From assembly GCA_015067215.1 (NCBI GenBank), contig SVMW01000012.1:1-59907 (forward strand): a stretch of 59,907 nt of DNA. The letters run 5' to 3'. The stretch is from Oscillospiraceae bacterium (lineage in GTDB: Bacteria; Bacillota; Clostridia; Oscillospirales; Ruminococcaceae). The position numbers and the translations under genes are program-made. A model generated the notes under the pieces. That model saw only the letters and a program-made list of their open reading frames with translations, had not been told where the DNA came from and ran no database searches. Position 1 is the stretch's first letter; the number at the start of each line of letters is the position of its first letter. Of this stretch, positions 25,551 through 33,978 are shown one piece after another.

Positions 25551-27041
25551 ATGAAAAAACTTTTTATGGCGGTATTTGCCGCTGTTTTATGCCTTGGGAT
25601 GTGCGGCTGTTCTTCAGCAGGCACCATCTCCACATATACAATGGTGCTGGACGAAATGCCCCGCAACCTTGACCCTCAGGTTGCCACAAGCCCTGAGGAA
25701 CTGCTGGTTATAACCAACACCTTTGACGGTCTGTTTGAATATGTAGGCGGCAAGGTGACAAAAAACGTATGTCAGGACTATTCCGTTTCTTCCGACGGGC
25801 TTACATACACCTTTACCCTGCGCTCCGACAGCAGTTTTTATGTGAATAAAAACGAACAGATTCCTGTAACGGCAGCCGACTTTGTCTTTGCAATCAACCG
25901 CATTCTTGACCCAAAGACAAAATCCCCTTATTACAGCGATTTTGCCAACATTGCCTCTGCTGCTGCGCAGGATGACACCACACTTATTATCCGCCTTAAA
26001 GAAGCCGACAACAATTTTCTGTCCAAGCTGTGCATGCCTTGTGCAGTACCCTGCAATCAGCAGTTTTTTGAAGAAACACAGGGTGCATACGGCCTTACCG
26101 TAAAAACCACCCTTTCCAACGGACCTTTCACCGTAAACTATCTTGCAGATGACGGCAGCTACGCCACACTTATACGCACCTATGCCTCCGCTGAAGGCAT
26201 TGACCGTATAAGAATTTCCCACTCTGACGGGCAGACTCCTCAGGCAGATTTATATGCAGCCGACAGCATAAGCGGCTATTTTGCCGACAGTTCTGCAAGC
26301 GGCATTGAATGCAGCAACGCACTGTTTGGCATGTACTTTAACCCACAGAGTGAAGCCCTTAAAAACCGCAATATCCGCGGTGCATTGGCATACTACTGTT
26401 ACGGCATGGAAAACAGCGGTGCAAACCTTGCCGCTGTTACACAGAACTACTCCCTGTTCCCGTCCGCAGTAACCCTTGGGGACAACTGTCTCAACGACCT
26501 TATGACCTTTGAACGCCCGTCATATATGTCTGCCAGAGACCCTAAAGACCTTCTTGCGCAGGGCCTTGCAGAACTTGGTACGGTAAAAACAGACAGCCTT
26601 AAAGTGCTTGTGCCCAACGATGTAAAATATTCGGTAGTTGTGGAAAACATCAATCAGCTGTGGCAGAAAAACCTTGGGGTGTTCTGTTCCATAGAATTTC
26701 TGCCCTCCTCCGACATTGAAAAACGGGTTGCAAAAGGAGATTTCGACATTGCCTTTTACAGCCATACACTGCTTAAAAACGACCCTCTGGAAGTGCTTAA
26801 ACCATACAGCACCGTAAGCGAAGAAATTTCAGCACACATAGATGCCCTTGACGGAAAATACCTTTCCAATGCCGAAATTGTAACCGAAGTTGAGTACGCC
26901 CACAGGGAAATTATTGAAATGGTTTACGCCGTGCCTATGTGTACAGACCATTATGTATATGTACATAAAAACTTTTTCAGCGGCATTGATGTAAACCCTT
27001 TCGGCAATATAGTAAATTTAAAATACGCAAAAGTTAAATAA
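25551..27041 (+). CDS. Peptide/oligopeptide ABC transporter substrate-binding lipoprotein
   Basis: A 496-residue SBP family 5 (OppA-like) lipoprotein. The signal peptide ends at a lipobox around LGMCGC. The mature part shows the cluster C features LDEMPRNLDPQVATSPEELLVITNTFDGLFEY, described here only as the first conserved region (about residues 35-65), followed by TFTLRSDSSFYVN and AADFVFAINRILDPKTKSPY. It would bind peptides at the outer membrane face. No permease or ATPase genes of an Opp system are adjacent, so it is an orphan receptor that may work with a transporter elsewhere. The ATG at 25551 is preferred to the TTG at 25548. Confidence 0.88.
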   Translation: MKKLFMAVFAAVLCLGMCGCSSAGTISTYTMVLDEMPRNLDPQVATSPEELLVITNTFDGLFEYVGGKVTKNVCQDYSVSSDGLTYTFTLRSDSSFYVNKNEQIPVTAADFVFAINRILDPKTKSPYYSDFANIASAAAQDDTTLIIRLKEADNNFLSKLCMPCAVPCNQQFFEETQGAYGLTVKTTLSNGPFTVNYLADDGSYATLIRTYASAEGIDRIRISHSDGQTPQADLYAADSISGYFADSSASGIECSNALFGMYFNPQSEALKNRNIRGALAYYCYGMENSGANLAAVTQNYSLFPSAVTLGDNCLNDLMTFERPSYMSARDPKDLLAQGLAELGTVKTDSLKVLVPNDVKYSVVVENINQLWQKNLGVFCSIEFLPSSDIEKRVAKGDFDIAFYSHTLLKNDPLEVLKPYSTVSEEISAHIDALDGKYLSNAEIVTEVEYAHREIIEMVYAVPMCTDHYVYVHKNFFSGIDVNPFGNIVNLKYAKVK

Positions 27042-27044
27042 ACA

Positions 27045-27085
27045 AAAAAATCACTTATCCTGCGATAAGTGATTTTTATTTTTTT
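27045..27085. terminator. Bidirectional terminator between lipoprotein and ABC operon
   Basis: 12-bp stem AAATCACTTATC (27048-27059) / GATAAGTGATTT (27064-27075) flanked by A-run and T-run, serving both converging units. Confidence 0.9.
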
Positions 27086-27116
27086 GCATAAAAGCAGATA
27101 TCCCGTTTTTAAGCTA

Positions 27117-27728
27117 TTACCATTCCTTGTTTTTGCAGATTGCAATGCTTGCAAAGATTGATGCAATATACATTGCCAGAACAACACATACAAGGCCTGT
27201 TATCAGAACTGTCGGGCTGAAGGATGCCAGAGTGGTGATAAAACCGTCCAGCACACCTGCCTCCTCGGCAAAACCGATGGCAAGGGCAGGGATAACCACT
27301 GTGACCATAACAATAAGACGGCTTTTTTCCACCCCGAATTTAAACATAACGGGCAGCATAAAGCTGTGGTAGAACATAGGAATAAGAATTGCTGTGAGAA
27401 TTGTTTCGGCATACATACCGCCTGAAAATGCTGTTATTACAATGCAGATTACCAGTGCTGCGACAGCAAGAATAAGGCCTGTAACATATTTTGACAGCAC
27501 AATATCCCTTGTTTTAACAGGCATTGTCATTGCATAGCGGTTAAAGGCACAGCGTTCGTCGTAAGCTATGCTTGTCATCGGCAGTATTGCCGCATAGACA
27601 CTTGCAAATGTAGTCATATATGCACTGCCGCTCATTGCACCCATAAAACCGAATATAAGCACAATGGGAACAACGGTTTTCATTGCAACCTTGAGCACCA
27701 GCAGGTCTTTTAATACAAGGCCTTTCAT
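27117..27728 (-). CDS. ABC-2 type transporter permease
   Basis: A 203-residue membrane protein with six hydrophobic segments, starting MKGLVLKDLLVLKVAMKTVVPI, a layout seen in the ABC-2 permeases encoded in YtrA-type GntR operons. The motif YDERCAFNRYAMTMPVKTRDIVLSKY lies in the first cytoplasmic loop and is typical of this group. Its ATG overlaps the end of the ATPase gene region: the AGGAGG ribosome site lies inside the ATPase 3' end and the stop and start are 1 base apart. It forms a transporter with the protein at 27730. The exported substrate is unknown; antimicrobial-peptide or bacitracin resistance is the usual suggestion for the family. Confidence 0.82.
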   Translation of the reverse strand: MKGLVLKDLLVLKVAMKTVVPIVLIFGFMGAMSGSAYMTTFASVYAAILPMTSIAYDERCAFNRYAMTMPVKTRDIVLSKYVTGLILAVAALVICIVITAFSGGMYAETILTAILIPMFYHSFMLPVMFKFGVEKSRLIVMVTVVIPALAIGFAEEAGVLDGFITTLASFSPTVLITGLVCVVLAMYIASIFASIAICKNKEW

Positions 27729-27729
27729 A

Positions 27730-28575
27730 CTACTGCACCTCCTTTGTGTAGTAAAGCATAATGTCTTCGATTGACGGTTTATCCATTACATATTCACCTG
27801 ATATCCTGTCTTTCAGCACAAGTGCCTGGGTGGAAAAGCTGTTCTGCTTGCAGCTTATAACCGCATTCGGGTCCAGCTGTGCAAACTGCTCGTTTGTGCA
27901 GTGGATAACAGCATATTTTTCCATAAGGTCATCCTTGTTTTCCACAAAAATAATTTCGCCGTCCTTAATAAATGCAATGTAGTCGCAGATTTTTTCAAGG
28001 TCGGAAGTAATGTGGCTGGAGATAAGCACGCTGTTGTTTTCGTCCTGAACAAAATCCTGCAGAATATCCAGAATTTCGTCCCTTACCACAGGGTCAAGAC
28101 CGCTGGTGGCTTCGTCCAGCACAAGCAGCTGTGCATTGTGACACAGTGCCACCGCAATATTGAGCTTTGCACGCATACCTGTGGAAAAATCCTTTATCTG
28201 TTTGTCCTTTGGCAGTGCAAAACGGCGGCGCAGATTGTCAAACTTTTCGCCGTCCCAGTTTTTGTAGGTATTGGCAAGTATGAGTGCAATATCCTTTACA
28301 TTGAGTATCTCCGCAAACGGGCAGCCGTCCAGCACCACGCCGATTTTCTCCTTGTCGGCAGCTGTCAGCTGTGAAATGTCCTTATCAAAAATTTTAAGTG
28401 TTCCGCTGTCCTTTTTTGTTATGCCCAGAAGACAGTTCATTGTGGTGGATTTGCCTGCACCGTTTTTGCCTACAAAGCCCATAATGTAGCCTTTAGGCAG
28501 AGACAGACTGACATTTTTGAGTGCAAAGCCTTTATATGCTTTGTTGAGATTTCTGATTTCAAAAGCTTTTTCCAT
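27730..28575 (-). CDS. ABC transporter ATP-binding protein (YtrB-like)
   Basis: A 281-residue ATPase with Walker A GKNGAGKST (about residues 36-44), Q-loop, an ABC signature in FSTGMRAKLNIAVAL, Walker B LLVLDEATSGLDP and the switch His in LISSHITSDLEKI. The C-terminal tail after residue 215 is the variable domain of BcrA/YtrB-type exporters. It is the middle gene of a GntR-ATPase-permease operon, 3 bases downstream of the regulator. It acts at the cytoplasmic membrane with the permease at 27117. Confidence 0.92.
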   Translation of the reverse strand: MEKAFEIRNLNKAYKGFALKNVSLSLPKGYIMGFVGKNGAGKSTTMNCLLGITKKDSGTLKIFDKDISQLTAADKEKIGVVLDGCPFAEILNVKDIALILANTYKNWDGEKFDNLRRRFALPKDKQIKDFSTGMRAKLNIAVALCHNAQLLVLDEATSGLDPVVRDEILDILQDFVQDENNSVLISSHITSDLEKICDYIAFIKDGEIIFVENKDDLMEKYAVIHCTNEQFAQLDPNAVISCKQNSFSTQALVLKDRISGEYVMDKPSIEDIMLYYTKEVQ

Positions 28576-28578
28576 AAA

Positions 28579-28953
28579 TTATTTCTCCTCGTATATACAG
28601 GATAAAATTTCAATAAGTTCCTTTTCGCTGACATCGCACAGCCTTGCAATTTCTGCCGCTCTGGAGAGCAGAGCTTCAATCTCCCGCAGGTTTTGCTCCC
28701 TTACCAGCTGTGTATTTTTTGCCGCTACAAAACAGCCCTTGCCTGCAACGGTGGCGATAAAGCCGTCCCGTTCCAGCTCCTCGTAGGCACGTTTGGTGGT
28801 GATAAGGCTTATTCTGAGTTCCTTTGCAAGATTACGCATGCTTGGCAGGGCGTCCCCTTCCTTAAGTTTTCCCTGCATAATCATTGCTTTTATCTGATTT
28901 TCTATCTGTGCGTAGATAGGTTCGCTTTGAGAATTTGAGATAATAATGTCCAT
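28579..28953 (-). CDS. GntR-family repressor, YtrA subfamily
   Basis: A 124-residue regulator: a winged helix-turn-helix (residues about 10-75, with IYAQIENQIKAMIMQGKLKEGD, ALPSMRNLAKELRIS and TTKRAYEELERDG) and a short C-terminal dimerisation helix pair. The small C-terminus marks the YtrA subfamily, which usually represses its own ABC operon. AAAGGAATTCCT precedes the ATG. Inverted repeats overlapping the promoter 20-60 bases upstream are the likely operator. Confidence 0.9.
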   Translation of the reverse strand: MDIIISNSQSEPIYAQIENQIKAMIMQGKLKEGDALPSMRNLAKELRISLITTKRAYEELERDGFIATVAGKGCFVAAKNTQLVREQNLREIEALLSRAAEIARLCDVSEKELIEILSCIYEEK

Positions 28954-28972
28954 AGGAATTCCTTTGTGTCTA

Positions 28973-29005
28973 CTGTATATATTCAGTATATACAGTTATA
29001 TACAG
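28973..29005. promoter_or_regulatory. Probable YtrA-type operator
   Basis: Inverted repeat CTGTATATA (28973-28981) / TATATACAG (28987-28995) with a further direct copy of the half-site TATATACAG at 28997-29005. It covers the -10 and spacer of the promoter of the GntR-ABC operon, as expected for autorepression. Confidence 0.7.
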
Positions 29006-29013
29006 TTTGTCAA
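28985..29013 (-). promoter_or_regulatory. Promoter of the GntR-ABC operon
   Basis: Minus-strand TTGACA (29008-29013), 17-base spacer, TATACT (28985-28990). It is embedded in the operator repeats. Confidence 0.75.
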
Positions 29014-29058
29014 CTGTTTTCCTTTAATTTTTTACATTTTAACGGATAAACTGTTTTT

Positions 29059-29174
29059 GTCATTCTGAGCGTAAGCAAAGAATCTCTCTGCTTTTGCAGA
29101 TTGATTGCTGCCCTGTCACATATATATTTATCAAGCCCGGATATACTTCGTCATGCTGTTCCTCAGTGTGACAT
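29059..29174. repeat. TGTCATTCTGAG-type interspersed palindrome, copy 1
   Basis: It starts GTCATTCTGAGCGTAAGCAA and includes AAGAATCTCT; it ends CTCAGTGTGACA. Termini are inverted relative to each other. Related copies are at 56320, 58994 and 59591. Confidence 0.65.
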
Positions 29175-29272
29175 AATACAGCTTTTGACAACACGGCCTC
29201 TCTATGAAGATTATCTGCTGTTTGCGGAGGCAGACAGCTGTTCCTTTATATATTTTTAAAAAACAGGTTTAT

Positions 29273-29301
29273 TTATTGTGCAGAATGCAGTATAATATAA
29301 T
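29273..29301 (+). promoter_or_regulatory. Promoter of murC
   Basis: TTATTG (29273-29278), 17-base spacer, TATAAT (29296-29301). Confidence 0.5.
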
Positions 29302-29344
29302 GTTAGAAAAACAATTGTAAAAAACACTCCGAGAGGTTTTTGAT

Positions 29345-30703
29345 ATGAGTATATTAGACGGCAAAAAAGTTATACATTTTATCGGCTGCGGCGGCAGCGG
29401 CATGTTCCCCATTATTCAGATACTGCACGGCAAGGGTTACACCATCACAGGCAGTGATGTAAATGAGGGCGATATAATCAACTACGAACGCAATATGGGC
29501 ATAAAGGTAACACTGCCTCACGCAGCAGACGCTGTGGTCGGTGCCGACCTTGTGGTTTATTCTGCCGCAATCTTCAGGGACAACTGCGAGCTTGCAAAAG
29601 CAAAGGAACTGGGCATACCATGTGTTGAACGCAGCATTATGCTTGGGGAAGTATGCCGTCTGTTCCCAAAAAGCATCTGTGTAAGCGGCACCCACGGCAA
29701 AACCACCACAACCAGCCTGATAAGTCAGGTACTTATCATGGCAGACAAAGACCCTGCCTGTGTTATCGGCGGCAAGCTGCCGCTTATCAACGGCTACGGC
29801 AAGGACGGCAGCGGTGAAAATGTGGTTATTGAAGCATGCGAATACAGCTATACTTTCCTTGAACTTCTGCCTTATATGGCAATTGTGCTCAACATTGACC
29901 ACGACCATCTGGAGTTTTTCAAAACCTTCGAAAACCTTAAAAACAGTTTTTACCGCTTTACAAAACTGGCAACCGACTGTGTAATCATCAACGGTGATGA
30001 TAAAAACACAACAGACACAATAAAAGATTTGTCTGTGCCGATTATTTCTTTCGGCATTGAAAAAGACTGCGACTACGTTGGCGTGAACATCCGCAAGGAA
30101 CACAAAAGCTTTTACAGCTTTGATGTAAAACACAAAGGTGAAATTATTGCAACTGTTCATCTTTCCATTCCGGGCAGACACAATGTTTACAACGCTCTTG
30201 CTGCCTTTGCCGCCTGTCACCAGGCAGGTGTTGAACCTGTAAAAATTGCCGAGGCAATGGGCAAATTCGGCGGTGCAGGCAGACGCTTTGAAATTCACGG
30301 AACAGTAAACGGTGTTACAATTGCCGATGACTATGCACACCACCCTGAAGAACTTACCGCCACACTTACCGCAGCACAGGATATGGGCTTTAACAAAGTG
30401 TGGGCTGTGTTCCAGCCGTTTACCTACAGCAGAACAAAAATGCTGCTGGACGACTTTGCAACCAGCCTGCAGATTGCAGACCGCGTTGTAATGACAGAAA
30501 TTATGGGCAGCCGCGAGATAAACACAATTGGCATTTATACAAAAGACCTGGCGGAAAAAATTCCGGGCAGTGTGTGGTTTGACACCTTCAGCGAGGTGGA
30601 AAACTATGTTATGAGCCATGCCGAAAGCGGCGACCTTGTTATCACCCTTGGCTGCGGTGATGTTTACAAAATTGCAAAGAGCATAGTGGCAAAAAATAAA
30701 TAA
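29345..30703 (+). CDS. murC: UDP-N-acetylmuramate--L-alanine ligase
   Basis: A 452-residue Mur ligase adding L-Ala to UDP-MurNAc, the first amino acid of the peptidoglycan stem. It shows the N-terminal Rossmann start VIHFIGCGGSGM, the ATP loop SGTHGKTTTT, IEACEYSYTF, NIDHDHLEFF, PGRHNVYNALAA, GRRFEIHG, and DDYAHHPEEL with VFQPFTYSRTK, which are MurC-specific rather than MurD/E/F. GAGAGG lies upstream. Other Mur genes are not adjacent. MpL-type recycling ligases are related but usually longer. Confidence 0.92.
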   Translation: MSILDGKKVIHFIGCGGSGMFPIIQILHGKGYTITGSDVNEGDIINYERNMGIKVTLPHAADAVVGADLVVYSAAIFRDNCELAKAKELGIPCVERSIMLGEVCRLFPKSICVSGTHGKTTTTSLISQVLIMADKDPACVIGGKLPLINGYGKDGSGENVVIEACEYSYTFLELLPYMAIVLNIDHDHLEFFKTFENLKNSFYRFTKLATDCVIINGDDKNTTDTIKDLSVPIISFGIEKDCDYVGVNIRKEHKSFYSFDVKHKGEIIATVHLSIPGRHNVYNALAAFAACHQAGVEPVKIAEAMGKFGGAGRRFEIHGTVNGVTIADDYAHHPEELTATLTAAQDMGFNKVWAVFQPFTYSRTKMLLDDFATSLQIADRVVMTEIMGSREINTIGIYTKDLAEKIPGSVWFDTFSEVENYVMSHAESGDLVITLGCGDVYKIAKSIVAKNK

Positions 30704-30739
30704 TAAAATTAAAATACTATATACAAAGGAGAAGCAAAA

Positions 30740-31300
30740 ATGATTACAGTTTGTCAGGCAACTCTCAACGACATGGACGGCGTGCTGGCTTTGCTTAAAG
30801 CAAACCATGTAAGCAGCATGACAGAAGAAGAAAAGAAAAACGGTTTTGTAACCACAAACATGACAAAGGAACAGATGACACGCCTTATCAGCGATGAAGA
30901 CGGTGTTACCGTTGCAAAGGACGGCGACAAAATTGTGGCTTTTGCCCTTGCAGCAAGCTGGGACTACTGGAAAGAATGGCCTTTCTTTCAGTATATGATT
31001 GAAATTCTGCCTGAAAACAGCTACAACGGCGAACCTCTGACAGTGGAAAACAGCTATCAGTACGGCCCTGTTTGTGTGGACAAGGACTATCGCGGCAGCG
31101 GTGCTTTTGAAAAGGTGTTCTTTGCTTCACTGGCAAATATGGAAAAGCGTTTTCCATACATGGCAACCTTTGTAAACAAGGTTAACCCTCGCAGCTTTGC
31201 AGCACATACAAGAAAAGCAAAACTTGACGAAGTAAGCAGTTTCAGCTACAACGGCAACAACTACTGGCTGCTTTGCTGCAAAACAAGCAACAGACCTTAA
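30740..31300 (+). CDS. GNAT-family N-acetyltransferase
   Basis: A 186-residue GNAT. The acetyl-CoA binding region is the YGPVCVDKDYRGSGAFEKVFFASL segment (about residues 115-138), matching motif A (V-x-x-x-x-R-G-x-G). The N-terminus ITVCQATLNDMDGVLALLKAN is a typical GNAT opening. The substrate is unknown. CAAAGGAGAAGCAAAA precedes the ATG, 36 bases after murC, so it is probably read from the murC promoter. Confidence 0.82.
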   Translation: MITVCQATLNDMDGVLALLKANHVSSMTEEEKKNGFVTTNMTKEQMTRLISDEDGVTVAKDGDKIVAFALAASWDYWKEWPFFQYMIEILPENSYNGEPLTVENSYQYGPVCVDKDYRGSGAFEKVFFASLANMEKRFPYMATFVNKVNPRSFAAHTRKAKLDEVSSFSYNGNNYWLLCCKTSNRP

Positions 31301-31357
31301 AAGATGTTTTAAAGGGCTAAACCTCCCAAAGCATACGCTAAATTGAATATTACATAC

Positions 31358-31393
31358 AAAAATGCAGAGTACCAGAGTACCCTGCATTTTTTA
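31358..31393. terminator. Bidirectional terminator after the GNAT gene
   Basis: Stem AAAATGCAG-A-GTAC (31359-31372) / GTAC-C-CTGCATTTT (31377-31390), then TT. The T-run overlaps the stop codon of the converging small gene. Confidence 0.8.
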
Positions 31394-31567
31394 ATTGTAT
31401 AAATTTTTTACCGTAACACAGTTTTCGCAGCCCAAAATTGTGCCTGACTTGTCACAGTAGGCTGTGTCCCCCATAACCTCACCGCAGACAGGGCACAAAA
31501 TTTCCTCTGTCTGTGTGTTGTTGGGGCACAAGGCTGCACACGGAGTGCGGTTGCATATTGTACACAT
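31391..31567 (-). CDS. Small zinc-ribbon protein, 58 residues
   Basis: A 58-residue protein, MCTICNRTPC at the start and ending CENCVTVKNLYN. Three CxxC pairs (C2/C5, C25/C28 in CPVC, C47/C50) plus single cysteines at 10, 14 and 38 suggest one or two zinc knuckles. AAAGGAAAAT lies before the ATG. It has no known family to me. Its stop overlaps a bidirectional terminator, which supports it as a real transcription unit. Confidence 0.65.
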   Translation of the reverse strand: MCTICNRTPCAALCPNNTQTEEILCPVCGEVMGDTAYCDKSGTILGCENCVTVKNLYN

Positions 31568-31774
31568 ATTTTCCTTTCCGAAAATACGCTGTTCCGTTTA
31601 CATAATAATTGTACCCGCACAAAAGAGCAAAGTCAAACATATGTGCCATAATGCGACAGCTTTTAATTAACGAATATAAACAACACCGCATAAAAGGGTA
31701 TTACGGCAAGAAAACCCAAGCTCCTGTCTAAACATTGAAAACGGCTCGGGGCATATCCGGCCCATTTTCTGTAC

Positions 31775-31805
31775 AAAAAACCGCTGTGCATCAGCTGCAC
31801 AGCGG
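31775..31805 (-). terminator. Terminator of eutH
   Basis: Perfect 10-bp stem CCGCTGTGCA (31781-31790) / TGCACAGCGG (31796-31805); on the minus strand TTTTTT follows. Confidence 0.9.
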
Positions 31806-31812
31806 ATATGGC

Positions 31813-32901
31813 CTAAATTTTGCTTTTACTGCCGCCCTTGCCGCGACACACAAACAGAGCAATGGCAATGCCCAAAAAGCCGGAAATAAGCTTATTTACC
31901 ATATATGCCACCGTCTGGTACGGTGTGCATATAGAAGCGACAAACGCCAGCTGACCGCCTATTACATAGGCACCGCATACGGAAAAAGCCGCATTCACAA
32001 CCCTGCCGCGGCTGTCCATGTCGGAATAAAGCGGCAGCATTGCCAGGCTTTGCACAAAGCTGAGTATAACCCCCACAACCGACTGGTTGTTGACACCAAG
32101 GCGCACCGCAACCTTTGCAATGTATTGCGGAAATTTTGTAAGTATTATTTTTGAGAGCACCAGCCCGCCGCAGGCGATGATAACCATGCGGAAAATCATG
32201 TACAGTATTTCATTTATAAGCCCCAGCTGTACAAGGCTGTACTGTGGCATAAACATGCTGAACACCGTCAGGGCAAAAAGCAGATAACTGACAATGCGGA
32301 TAAAGTTGCCAAAAGCTGTGAGCACCTTTGTTGTCGCTTTAGGTGCAAATGCAACTGCAAGGATAAGAACAACACACAGTATTGTTACAGGTATCATGTT
32401 AACAAGCAGCACCCTGAAAGGCACACCAAGCATTACGCCGCCCACAAACAGCCCCACCGGCAATGGAATAATTCCGCAGATAAACCCCTGCATAAGGTCA
32501 GGAATTTCCTCCTGCTTTACTGCAGCAAGAAAAACAGGCAGCTGATAGCCTATTGTTGCACCAAGGCCCCCTGCCACCATTGCACCGCTGAAAACCGCCA
32601 GCGCATTTGTTGCCGCAAGCTGATTTGCAACCCCCAGTGCACCCATGTCAGGTGCCAGCAGGCTGCCGATGATAAGGGACGGGTCAAAAGGGATATTTTT
32701 TGTAAGTGATGAAATTGCTTCGGCATTGTTCTGCACAAAGGAAACTCCTATTGCATAAAAACCCACAACGCTCAAGGCAAGACCGCCCATTGTGTTTAGG
32801 CCTTTTTCAAACTCCTGTGCCAGACCAAGTTTTAAATTGAAAGTGTAGTCCGCCAGACCGATAAAGGCAAATATTGCCATTATAAATATAAATATTTCCA
32901 T
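31813..32901 (-). CDS. eutH: Ethanolamine transporter EutH, orphan
   Basis: A 362-residue polytopic protein (about 10 helices) with EutH signatures: IGLADYTFNLKLGLAQEFEKGL, a GSLLAPDMGALGVANQLA block, GFICGIIPLPVGLFVGGVMLG and LPLYSDMDSRGRVVNAAFSVCGAYV. EutH facilitates ethanolamine or ethanolammonium uptake. No other eut gene (lyase, microcompartment shell, regulator) is in the window, so it is an orphan. GGGGAGG precedes the ATG. It is a single gene with its own terminator. Confidence 0.88.
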   Translation of the reverse strand: MEIFIFIMAIFAFIGLADYTFNLKLGLAQEFEKGLNTMGGLALSVVGFYAIGVSFVQNNAEAISSLTKNIPFDPSLIIGSLLAPDMGALGVANQLAATNALAVFSGAMVAGGLGATIGYQLPVFLAAVKQEEIPDLMQGFICGIIPLPVGLFVGGVMLGVPFRVLLVNMIPVTILCVVLILAVAFAPKATTKVLTAFGNFIRIVSYLLFALTVFSMFMPQYSLVQLGLINEILYMIFRMVIIACGGLVLSKIILTKFPQYIAKVAVRLGVNNQSVVGVILSFVQSLAMLPLYSDMDSRGRVVNAAFSVCGAYVIGGQLAFVASICTPYQTVAYMVNKLISGFLGIAIALFVCRGKGGSKSKI

Positions 32902-32998
32902 ACACTGCCTCCCCTTTGCAGTTTAAGTATATAATTTTTCAACTGCAAATAAAAGGATATATCAATTAAAATTATATTGCGCAACAGATGTACACCGC

Positions 32999-33817
32999 TT
33001 ATATGCTGAGTGTATGTGCATAGCCTATGGCACCGCGTTTTGTGCAGTTGTGTGCGGCATATGCTGCTGCCGCTTCCATAGCTTTCGGTACATCTTTGTT
33101 TTCAGTGTAATGCACAAGGAATGCGGCTATGTAGCTGTCCCCCGCGCCCATGGTGTCGACAACCTCCACCTTTACTATGCCGTGGCGGTAAAAGTTCTGC
33201 CCGTCAGAAAAAAACGAGCCTTTGCTGCCCTGTGTTATGCACACATTTTTTGTACCGAGGCTGTGCAGTTTCTGTGCAAGAGCTTTGCATTCGTCATCGC
33301 TGAGTCCGCTGCCCGACAGAAATGCATAGGTAAGGTGCGGACAAACTTTTTTAAAGTATCCGTCATCCTTTATTTCGGAAAAGTCAAAGGACAGTGCAAC
33401 TGCCTTTGCAAGTGTTTCCAGTTCGTATTCAAGGTTGGAATAACAGCTTATATGGCACACGTCGGCGGTTTTTGCAAGTTCAAGGTCTTTTGCTGTAATT
33501 TTGATTGCCGCAATTTTCTGGCAGCTGTAAGGCTGAATTGCCACAAACACACGGTCACCGTTAACCAGTTTTACCCCTGTCTGTGCACTTGCCGCATACA
33601 TTCTGCGGCAGTTCTCTGCCTTTACTCCTTCCTTTTCAAGACATTCTGTAAGATAATCTGCCATATAATCATCGCCTAGCACACCTGTATAGCTTGTTTC
33701 CTCTGCACCGCAGCGTTTTGCGTGCACAGCAACATTATAGCAGTTGCCGCCCGGGAAAAATATGTTTTCTTCTATGTAACAGTCGCACACGCTGTCGCCG
33801 ATTGCAATAAGTTTCAT
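32999..33817 (-). CDS. PfkB-family sugar kinase, fructosamine 6-kinase (FrlD)-like
   Basis: A 272-residue ribokinase-fold enzyme. N-terminal MKLIAIGDSVCDCYIEE and PGGNCYNVAVHAKR set the substrate site; the catalytic DTMGAGDSYIAAF motif is near the C-terminus. The opening and the ALVE-like GDRVFVAIQPYS strand resemble fructoselysine 6-kinase FrlD more than ribokinase. No deglycase (FrlB) or transporter genes lie beside it, so the exact sugar is uncertain. The ATG at 33817 is chosen with AAAGGAGAAACGGT upstream; an in-frame extension to 33841 lacks this. Confidence 0.8.
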   Translation of the reverse strand: MKLIAIGDSVCDCYIEENIFFPGGNCYNVAVHAKRCGAEETSYTGVLGDDYMADYLTECLEKEGVKAENCRRMYAASAQTGVKLVNGDRVFVAIQPYSCQKIAAIKITAKDLELAKTADVCHISCYSNLEYELETLAKAVALSFDFSEIKDDGYFKKVCPHLTYAFLSGSGLSDDECKALAQKLHSLGTKNVCITQGSKGSFFSDGQNFYRHGIVKVEVVDTMGAGDSYIAAFLVHYTENKDVPKAMEAAAAYAAHNCTKRGAIGYAHTLSI

Positions 33818-33843
33818 ACCGTTTCTCCTTTTATATAGCAATA

Positions 33844-33863
33844 AGGGCGGATAAAAATCCGCC
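33844..33863. other. Strong hairpin upstream of the sugar kinase
   Basis: GGGCGGAT-AAAA-ATCCGCCC perfect stem-loop. On the minus strand only TTATTG follows, so it may be a weak terminator of the fRMsr unit or a leader hairpin. Confidence 0.5.
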
Positions 33864-33978
33864 CATTGTCTGTTTATCTGAAATTCACGGGGCAGTTACA
33901 CCCCCGTTTTATGCAGACACAGCGGTTCCTTTGCTCTCTGCAGGGCATATCCCTGCATTAAAAACCACATTTCTGCAG

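Larger units (their letters stand above)
29014..29344. other. Intergenic region upstream of murC
   Basis: 331 bases with no gene. It contains one copy of the TGTCATTCTGAG-type palindromic repeat (29059-29174) and the murC promoter at 29273-29301. Confidence 0.6.

Noticed and set aside
29354-30808. 484-codon open frame antisense to murC
   Set aside because: It lies wholly across murC, has no ribosome site, and reads as the complement of murC codons. Similar long antisense frames occur across other genes (for example 24076-25284) and are artefacts of the base composition.
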